Assembly (NCBI GenBank): GCA_905236115.1
Contig: CAJOOL010000052.1
Coordinates: 1 to 7,332, forward strand
Length of the DNA stretch: 7,332 nucleotides
DNA from: an uncultured Endomicrobiia bacterium
GTDB lineage: Bacteria; Elusimicrobiota; Endomicrobiia; Endomicrobiales; Endomicrobiaceae
Direction of reading: 5' to 3'
Under the pieces are notes generated by a model that worked only from the letters and a program-made list of their open reading frames with translations, was not told where the DNA came from and did no database searches. The stretch's first letter is position 1; each line of letters starts with the position of its first letter. The position numbers and the translations under genes are program-made. Below, one piece after another: positions 3,726-7,332 of the stretch.

Positions 3726-6338
3726 ATGATTAACGAGAAAGATTTATTCAACGAAAATCAGGAAATTTTTACTGCGGTAAAAGCCAAACCTTTTGTTGTT
3801 ACGCCGTCGCTGCCAGAGCCTTTAAAAGATTTAAAGGAAATTTCGGAAAATATGTGGTGGTGCTGGAACAGCGATGCCGTAGAACTTTTCAGAAGATTAG
3901 ACCGTAATATTTGGAAGGAATCTTATCATAATCCCAAAGCAATGCTCGGCCTTGTAAAACAGGAAGTTCTTGAAGATCTTGCTCAAGATACGAGTTTCCT
4001 TTCTCATATGAAAATGGTTAAAAGCGAACTTGATAAATATATGTCAATGCCGACGTGGTTTGACAAAACTTTCCCTCAGCATAAAGATAAAAAAATTGCA
4101 TACTTTTCTACCGAGTTTGCAATACATGAAAGCCTGCCTATTTATTCCGGCGGTTTGGGTGTGCTGTCCGGCGACCATTTAAAATCCGCCAGCGATATGG
4201 GGCTTCCGTTGGTCGGTATAGGATTGTTATACAGAAACGGATATTTCAAACAGCATTTAAGCATTGACGGGTGGCAGATAGAAGAATATAAAACCAATCG
4301 TTTCTACAGTATGCCTTTGGAACTTTTGATAAAAGAAAATGGCGAACCGTTAGCAATAAATATTTCTCTTCCGCCCAATAAAACCGTTTATGCAAGAATA
4401 TGGAAAGTAAAAGTAGGAAGAGTTTCTCTGTATCTTTTGGATACCGACTTTGATAAAAATTCCGAAGATGACAGAGGCATTACGGGAGAACTTTACGGCG
4501 GCGACAAAGAAATGAGAATCAAGCAGGAAAAACTTCTCGGCGTGGGCGGTATGAGAGTGCTGGAACTTTTGAATATTGAGCCGTCGGTAATTCATATAAA
4601 TGAAGGACATTCGGCATTTTTGCTGCTGGAAAAAATAAGAGTTTTAATGAAAGATAAAGGGTTGTCTTTTGAAGAAGCTCAGAAAGTTGTTAAAGCAAAC
4701 TGCGTATTTACGACGCATACTCCGGTTCCTGCAGGAAACGAAGTCTTTTCTTCTTCTTTGGTTACGGCATATTTTGAAAGTATGTATAAAGAACTGGGAC
4801 TTACGAAAGAAGAATTTTTGGCTTTGGGAAGAGACCTTAAAACTGAAAATATTGAAGACAAAGATTTTTCAATGACAATACTGGCACTGAAAGCCTGCGG
4901 TAAAGCCAACGGCGTATCCAGACTGCACGCTACAGTATCGCGTCAGATGTGGCAGAATGTTTGGCCGGATGTACCCAGAAAAGAAATTCCCATTACGCAT
5001 ATTACAAACGGTATTCATACCAACACTTGGATATCTTATGAGTTTGCCGGGCTGTTTCAAAGATACCTCGGCAACGCTTGGATAGAAGAACCGGAAGACC
5101 AAACATTGTGGCAGCAGGTTGCGGATATTCCCGATGCGGAACTGTGGAGAAGCCATGAAAGAAGAAAAGAAAGACTGGTGTCTTTTGCAAGAAACAGATT
5201 AAGAGCACAGCTTGAAAGAAGAGGCTTGTCAAAACACATGGTGTCTTTTGCCGACGAGGTTTTGGACCCGGAAGCATTGACAATAGGTTTTGCAAGAAGA
5301 TTTGCCACATATAAAAGAGGAAATTTAATTTTCAGAAATATTGACAGAATAAAAAAAATACTTCTGAACAAAGATAAACCCGTTCAGATAATCATTGCAG
5401 GTAAAGCACATCCGAAAGACGATAAAGGCAAAGAAATTATAAAAAGTATAGTTTCTTTAACTTCCGACCAGGACTTAAGATACAAAGTAGTTTTTCTTGA
5501 AGATTACGATATGAACGTTGCTCATTATCTGGTGCAGGGTGTGGACATTTGGCTGAACAATCCTTTAAGACCGGAAGAAGCCTCGGGTACCAGCGGTATG
5601 AAAGCTGCGGTAAACGGTGTCATAAATTTCAGTGTTCTTGACGGCTGGTGGTGCGAGGGTTACAACGGTGAAAACGGCTGGGTTATCGGTTCTATAGATA
5701 AATATGATGATTTGGAATATCAAAATGAAATGGAGTCCCGCTCTATTTATGAAATGCTGGAAAAAGAAATAGTTCCCTTGTTCTACGACAGAGGCCAGGA
5801 CAATCTGCCCAGAGGCTGGATAAAGAGAATGAAAACCTGTATGCGGACGGTAGGACCGATGTTCAATACCAACAGAATGATTGAAGATTACACGAGAAAA
5901 TTCTATGTCCCGTCTATGGAACAGACGGAAAAAATGAAAGAGAACAACTACGAGCTGGCCAAAAACAAAACCGTATGGCAGAAAAATATAGAACAAAACT
6001 GGAGCAAAATTTCCATAATCAGTGCCGAAGATAACGTCGGCAACAAAAATATAAAACTCGGCGAAAAGATAAAAATAACGGCGAAAGTTAATTTGGCCGG
6101 TATTAATCCCGGTGATGTTTTTGTCCAGATATATGACGGCTATCTTGCCACCAAGAACACATTAAGCGATGAAAATTTTGAAAATATGAAAATGGTTTCA
6201 AAACAAGCTGACGGAACTTACATCTACGAGCTTGAAGCCGAAACAAGAATTGTAGGGCATTGCGGATATACCATAAGAATAGTTCCTCAATATTTGGATA
6301 AAGTAGAATATATTCCCGGAATAATAAAATGGTTTTAA
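3726..6338 (+). CDS. glgP: Alpha-glucan (glycogen/maltodextrin) phosphorylase, DUF3417-containing type
   Basis: PLP-dependent glycosyltransferase family 35 enzyme that splits alpha-1,4-glucan chains with phosphate to release glucose-1-phosphate in the cytoplasm. The 870-residue length fits the bacterial/archaeal branch with an N-terminal DUF3417 domain, seen here from about 25-130 (WWCWNSDAVELFRRL). Further motifs: YSGGLGVLSGDHLKSA with GGLG at 142-145, INEGHSAF, TTHTPVPAGNEVF, ITNGIHTNTW (426-435), GFARRFATYKR (521-531), then EEASGTSGMKAAVNG, where Lys626 is the predicted PLP-binding lysine. The last ~110 residues form a beta-rich tail found in this subfamily. The start has a strong AAGGGGAG (3712-3719) 6 nt upstream. 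Its end overlaps the longest frame of the HAD gene by 10 nt. No other glycogen gene is in the window. The function is secure; the preferred glucan is not known. Confidence 0.95.
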   Translation: MINEKDLFNENQEIFTAVKAKPFVVTPSLPEPLKDLKEISENMWWCWNSDAVELFRRLDRNIWKESYHNPKAMLGLVKQEVLEDLAQDTSFLSHMKMVKSELDKYMSMPTWFDKTFPQHKDKKIAYFSTEFAIHESLPIYSGGLGVLSGDHLKSASDMGLPLVGIGLLYRNGYFKQHLSIDGWQIEEYKTNRFYSMPLELLIKENGEPLAINISLPPNKTVYARIWKVKVGRVSLYLLDTDFDKNSEDDRGITGELYGGDKEMRIKQEKLLGVGGMRVLELLNIEPSVIHINEGHSAFLLLEKIRVLMKDKGLSFEEAQKVVKANCVFTTHTPVPAGNEVFSSSLVTAYFESMYKELGLTKEEFLALGRDLKTENIEDKDFSMTILALKACGKANGVSRLHATVSRQMWQNVWPDVPRKEIPITHITNGIHTNTWISYEFAGLFQRYLGNAWIEEPEDQTLWQQVADIPDAELWRSHERRKERLVSFARNRLRAQLERRGLSKHMVSFADEVLDPEALTIGFARRFATYKRGNLIFRNIDRIKKILLNKDKPVQIIIAGKAHPKDDKGKEIIKSIVSLTSDQDLRYKVVFLEDYDMNVAHYLVQGVDIWLNNPLRPEEASGTSGMKAAVNGVINFSVLDGWWCEGYNGENGWVIGSIDKYDDLEYQNEMESRSIYEMLEKEIVPLFYDRGQDNLPRGWIKRMKTCMRTVGPMFNTNRMIEDYTRKFYVPSMEQTEKMKENNYELAKNKTVWQKNIEQNWSKISIISAEDNVGNKNIKLGEKIKITAKVNLAGINPGDVFVQIYDGYLATKNTLSDENFENMKMVSKQADGTYIYELEAETRIVGHCGYTIRIVPQYLDKVEYIPGIIKWF

Positions 6339-6392
6339 ATTTTGACGGTTGTAATTTGTGCGGCGGTGCTTTTGGCGAAATGACGGAAAAGC

Positions 6393-6396
6393 AGGA
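6393..6396 (+). promoter_or_regulatory. Ribosome binding site supporting the HAD start at 6407
   Basis: AGGA, within GCAGGAAAAG, lies 10 nt before ATG 6407. The longer start (6329) has only CCGGA-like bases upstream, and the one at 6380 has none of note. Confidence 0.45.
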
Positions 6397-6406
6397 AAAG
6401 CAAAAA

Positions 6407-7048
6407 ATGCCGGGAGTAAAACTCATTATTTTTGATTTGGACGGAACGCTGGTTGATTCCAAATATGATTTGGCAGATTCCGTAAATTTTGTCAGAAGCA
6501 AATACGGTCTTTGTCCGTTATCGGTTGACAAGGTGGCTTCTTATCTGGGCAGCGGTATAACCGCACTGGTAAAGGCTGTTCTGTCAGAAGTAAAAAATGA
6601 AAATTTTGATTCGGCGGTGAAAATATTTAAAGATAATTATGCCGAACATTTGACGGATAAAACTCTGCCTTACAACGGCGTTAAAGAAATGCTTTCGCAA
6701 ATTTCCGTGCCGAAAGTTTTGTTGTCCAATAAGGATGAAAAATTTTCAAAACGGATTTTAAATACGCTGGGTTTATCGCGTTATTTTACGGAAATTTACG
6801 GGGGAGATTCTTTTAAAGAAAAAAAGCCCAGTCCTTTGCCGATATATGAAATAATGAAAAAGTTCGGGCTGAATAAACAACATTTGGTTATGGTCGGCGA
6901 CGGTGCCAATGATATTACGGCCGGTAAAAATGCAGGCATTAAAACGGCAGGCGTTTTATACGGATATTCTTCTTTTGAAAAAATGAAAGAGCTTTCGCCA
7001 GATTATACGGCACAGACTCCCGAAGAGATAATGAAAATTTTCTCTTGA
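6407..7048 (+). CDS. HAD-IA family phosphatase (Gph/phosphoglycolate phosphatase-like)
   Basis: Mg-dependent small-metabolite phosphatase of the haloacid dehalogenase superfamily, cytoplasmic. With Met at 6407 as residue 1 (213 residues), the motifs are: I, DLDGTLVDS, nucleophile Asp10 and acid/base Asp12; II, LLSNKD with Ser107; III, KKPSP with Lys140; IV, GDGANDITAGKNAG with Asp165 and Asp169. The cap between motifs I and II (about 18-85) is helical, as in subclass IA. The frame is open from ATG 6329, overlapping glgP by 10 nt, but those 26 extra residues match nothing in the family; AGGA at 6393-6396 and the typical N-terminus (KLIIFDLDGTL) favour 6407. ATG 6380 is a third option. Glycolate-phosphate, sugar-phosphate or nucleotide are all possible substrates; placement behind glgP hints at sugar-phosphate turnover but does not prove it. 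Confidence 0.88.
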   Translation: MPGVKLIIFDLDGTLVDSKYDLADSVNFVRSKYGLCPLSVDKVASYLGSGITALVKAVLSEVKNENFDSAVKIFKDNYAEHLTDKTLPYNGVKEMLSQISVPKVLLSNKDEKFSKRILNTLGLSRYFTEIYGGDSFKEKKPSPLPIYEIMKKFGLNKQHLVMVGDGANDITAGKNAGIKTAGVLYGYSSFEKMKELSPDYTAQTPEEIMKIFS

Positions 7049-7073
7049 CAAAGTTATTATTTTATTTTAAGAT
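7045..7073 (+). promoter_or_regulatory. Sigma70-type promoter for the exported CsgG-like gene
   Basis: A perfect -35 TTGACA (7045-7050) is followed after 17 nt by TAAGAT (7068-7073), a 4/6 match to the -10 box. The -35 overlaps the TGA stop of the HAD gene (7046-7048). Transcription would start near 7080, about 58 nt before the ATG at 7138, making the last gene a separate unit from the glgP-HAD pair. Confidence 0.6.
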
Positions 7074-7107
7074 ATAGTTTAGAAAAGGTGTTTAAAAAAT
7101 AAAAAAT

Positions 7108-7132
7108 TTTTATAAGAAGTTTTATAAGGGGG
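7108..7132 (+). promoter_or_regulatory. Purine-rich ribosome binding site within a 12-bp direct repeat
   Basis: TTTTATAAG occurs at 7108-7116 and again at 7120-7128, 12 bp apart. The second copy runs into AAGGGGG (7126-7132), a strong Shine-Dalgarno 5 nt before ATG 7138, and fixes that start. Confidence 0.55.
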
Positions 7133-7137
7133 AAAAT

Positions 7138-7332
7138 ATGAAAAAGTTTTTGATGTCTTTGATGTGTGTATGTGCATTTGCCGCAGCCGCATTTGCGGAA
7201 GACAATATTGCTGTGTTTCCTTTTGAAAATAAGGCCGGCGACGACTACGGTTTAACGGAACTTGCCGAAAATGAAATGACAAGTTTGTTGGTAAATCAAA
7301 AGAGATTTACGGTAATAGAAAGAAAAGATTTG
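7138..7332 (+). CDS. Exported CsgG/FlgO/LpoB-like protein (N-terminal part, cut by window edge)
   Basis: Only the first 65 residues are present; the reading frame is open at the right edge. Residues 1-20 form a signal peptide: MKKF, a hydrophobic core, and a probable signal peptidase I site after AFA (about 18-20). Two cysteines (10, 12) lie in the hydrophobic core but without a proper lipobox, so a lipoprotein is less likely. The mature start, NIAVFPFENKAG (23-34), then LTELAENEMTSLL (39-51) and RFTVIERKDL (56-65), is the typical opening of the CsgG/FlgO/LpoB-type alpha/beta domain, found in periplasmic or outer-membrane-associated proteins. The gene has its own promoter and strong ribosome binding site. 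Whether it is a secretion channel subunit, a penicillin-binding-protein activator or a stand-alone domain cannot be told from this part. Confidence 0.75.
   Translation, partial: MKKFLMSLMCVCAFAAAAFAEDNIAVFPFENKAGDDYGLTELAENEMTSLLVNQKRFTVIERKDL

Noticed and set aside
7079..7282. Minus-strand open frame across the signal-peptide gene
   Set aside because: It covers the promoter, ribosome binding site and signal peptide of the plus-strand gene and has no recognisable features.

Overview
The window is AT-rich, gene-dense bacterial DNA. It holds a type IV pilin or pseudopilin gene on the minus strand, then a plus-strand series: XRE-type regulator, folP, cdaA, a 40-residue CdaR-like micro-protein, glgP, a HAD phosphatase, and the start of an exported CsgG/FlgO/LpoB-like protein. 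A stand-alone prepilin with a short charged leader, a FolP with an extra N-terminal domain next to CdaA, and a CsgG-like exported protein suggest a diderm bacterium. An Elusimicrobiota/Endomicrobium-like source fits best, since that group is rich in single pilin genes. This is a judgement from gene content and protein style, not a database result.

Layout: 69-524 is the pilin (minus). 525-891 is a 367-nt divergent regulatory region. It carries a strong minus-strand sigma70-type promoter, a set of TGTATT half-sites spaced 21 bp apart, and a structured leader of about 280 nt in front of the pilin. 892-1320 is the XRE regulator with a coiled-coil tail, reading away from the pilin. 1428-2666 is folP, 2741-3493 is cdaA and 3510-3632 is the mini-CdaR; these look like one operon for folate and c-di-AMP. 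3726-6338 is an alpha-glucan phosphorylase, followed by a HAD-IA phosphatase. A consensus promoter overlaps the HAD stop codon and drives the exported protein that runs off the right edge.

How the genes fit together: the XRE protein is a natural candidate to control itself and the divergent pilin through the TGTATT sites (inference). CdaA makes c-di-AMP at the membrane. Its usual partner CdaR is reduced here to only the membrane-anchor segment, which is the most unusual coding feature of the window. GlgP releases glucose-1-phosphate from glycogen-like polymers; the HAD enzyme behind it is a small-metabolite phosphatase of unknown substrate. No mobile element, CRISPR array, tRNA or rRNA was recognised.
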